A stretch of DNA of 64,000 bases, from contig NZ_SLXN01000006.1 in assembly GCF_004345855.1 (NCBI RefSeq), forward strand, positions 1 through 64,000, written 5' to 3'. Positions 63,508 to 64,000 of the stretch are shown in pieces (within the stretch, counting starts at the first letter, position 1; each line of letters starts with the position of its first letter). The stretch comes from Sphingomonas sp. BK235 (GTDB lineage: Bacteria; Pseudomonadota; Alphaproteobacteria; Sphingomonadales; Sphingomonadaceae). The position numbers and the translations under genes were made by a program. Below the pieces are notes generated by a model. It did not search any database. It saw nothing but the letters and a program-made list of their open reading frames with translations, and had not been told where the DNA came from.

Positions 63508-64000
63508 CGCGCGAACCGCCCCGGCGCGTAGCGCGCCGGATCGAGGTCCGACGGCGCGGCGTCGCCGAGCAGCAGCGCGGCGCCGATCGCGGCGGCGGCG
63601 GGGGCGGTCTGGATGCCGAACCCGCCCTGGCCCGCGAACCAGAAGAAGCCGGGCTCGGCGAAGCCATAGACCGGCAGGCGATCGGGCGCGAACGAGCGCA
63701 GCCCCGCCCAGCGCCGCTCGACCCGGCGGACGCGCCAGTCGACCGCGGCCTCGAACCGGTCGATCGCGATCGCGACGTCGATCTCCTCCGCGGCGACGTC
63801 ATGGGCAGGGACGGGGTGCTCGTCATGCGGGCTCAGCCACAGCCGCCCGCCCGCCTCCGGCTTGAAATAGAAGCCGCCGCCCGCGTGGATCACGAAGGGC
63901 ATCGCCGCGGGCGCGGGCGGATCGGTGGCGAGTTGCGCGACGGTGCGGCGATAGGGGCGGATGCCGAGCGGGCGCACCTCCGCCAGCGTCGCCACCGCAT
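63504..64000 (-). CDS. FAD-dependent oxidoreductase (DAO type), 3' part only
   Basis: The frame extends off the right edge; the visible part encodes about 165 residues. It ends with a DAO-family C-terminal segment: DWRVRRVERRWAGLRSFAPD and GFFWFAGQGGFGIQTAPA, which close the FAD site in D-amino-acid-oxidase-like proteins. The apparent GTG near 63995 is internal. It is the upstream gene of a cutA operon. Substrate unknown. Confidence 0.82.
   Translation of the reverse strand, partial: AVATLAEVRPLGIRPYRRTVAQLATDPPAPAAMPFVIHAGGGFYFKPEAGGRLWLSPHDEHPVPAHDVAAEEIDVAIAIDRFEAAVDWRVRRVERRWAGLRSFAPDRLPVYGFAEPGFFWFAGQGGFGIQTAPAAAAIGAALLLGDAAPSDLDPARYAPGRFAR

Overview
The window is a high-GC alphaproteobacterial chromosome segment, most consistent with a sphingomonad (Sphingomonas or a close relative). 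The reasons are a V-type exosortase system with PEP-CTERM proteins ending in PEPATW-type signals, an exopolysaccharide locus, a very large TonB-dependent receptor followed by tryptophan-halogenase-like flavoproteins, and REP-like palindromes of the GTCATCCCGG type. Genus is inferred; no rRNA or tRNA gene is visible. No CRISPR array, prophage or complete insertion sequence was seen.

Layout. 1-2.7 kb: the 5' part of a UDP-glucuronate decarboxylase, an acyltransferase and a family 2 glycosyltransferase. 2.98-5.8 kb: exosortase (xrtV), EpsI, a small membrane accessory protein and an EpsD-like lipoprotein. 6.1-10.2 kb (minus): CpsD-like kinase, Wzz-like chain-length protein, outer-membrane beta-barrel and a Wza-like export protein, joined by 4-base overlaps. 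10.4-14.6 kb (plus): TPR lipoprotein, undecaprenyl-phosphate sugar transferase, WecG-type glycosyltransferase and a membrane protein. 14.9-18.4 kb: FxDxF PEP-CTERM protein, metallophosphatase, CAP protein, and a second PEP-CTERM protein overlapping an L,D-transpeptidase. Together 0-18 kb looks like an EPS and surface-protein sorting region.

18.5-26 kb: valine/branched-chain catabolism (LysR regulator; mmsA, a small lipoprotein, acyl-CoA dehydrogenase, 3-hydroxyisobutyryl-CoA hydrolase, enoyl-CoA hydratase, mmsB). 26-31 kb: M1 aminopeptidase and a kynU-kynA tryptophan degradation pair. 31.7-36.8 kb: a MarR-regulated tripartite drug-efflux operon. 36.9-51.6 kb: mixed housekeeping (M16 peptidase, AI-2E permease, PPOX flavoprotein, purEK, LLM oxidoreductase, serine hydrolase, soluble chemoreceptor, GAF protein, FAH-family hydrolase, lactate-type oxidase).

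52-62 kb: TonB receptor plus two tandem tryptophan-halogenase-like flavoproteins, an antiporter, a Phd/VapC-type toxin-antitoxin pair, a third halogenase-like gene and a secreted esterase. Two near-palindromic TGGTAACGNTACCA sites resemble LacI-family operators. 63.2-64 kb: cutA and the 3' part of a FAD oxidoreductase.

Intergenic DNA between about 5.8 and 40.2 kb carries seven copies of a palindromic element that is exactly 94 bp each time, along with other inverted repeats, a 114-bp repeat pair and an 18-bp tandem array.
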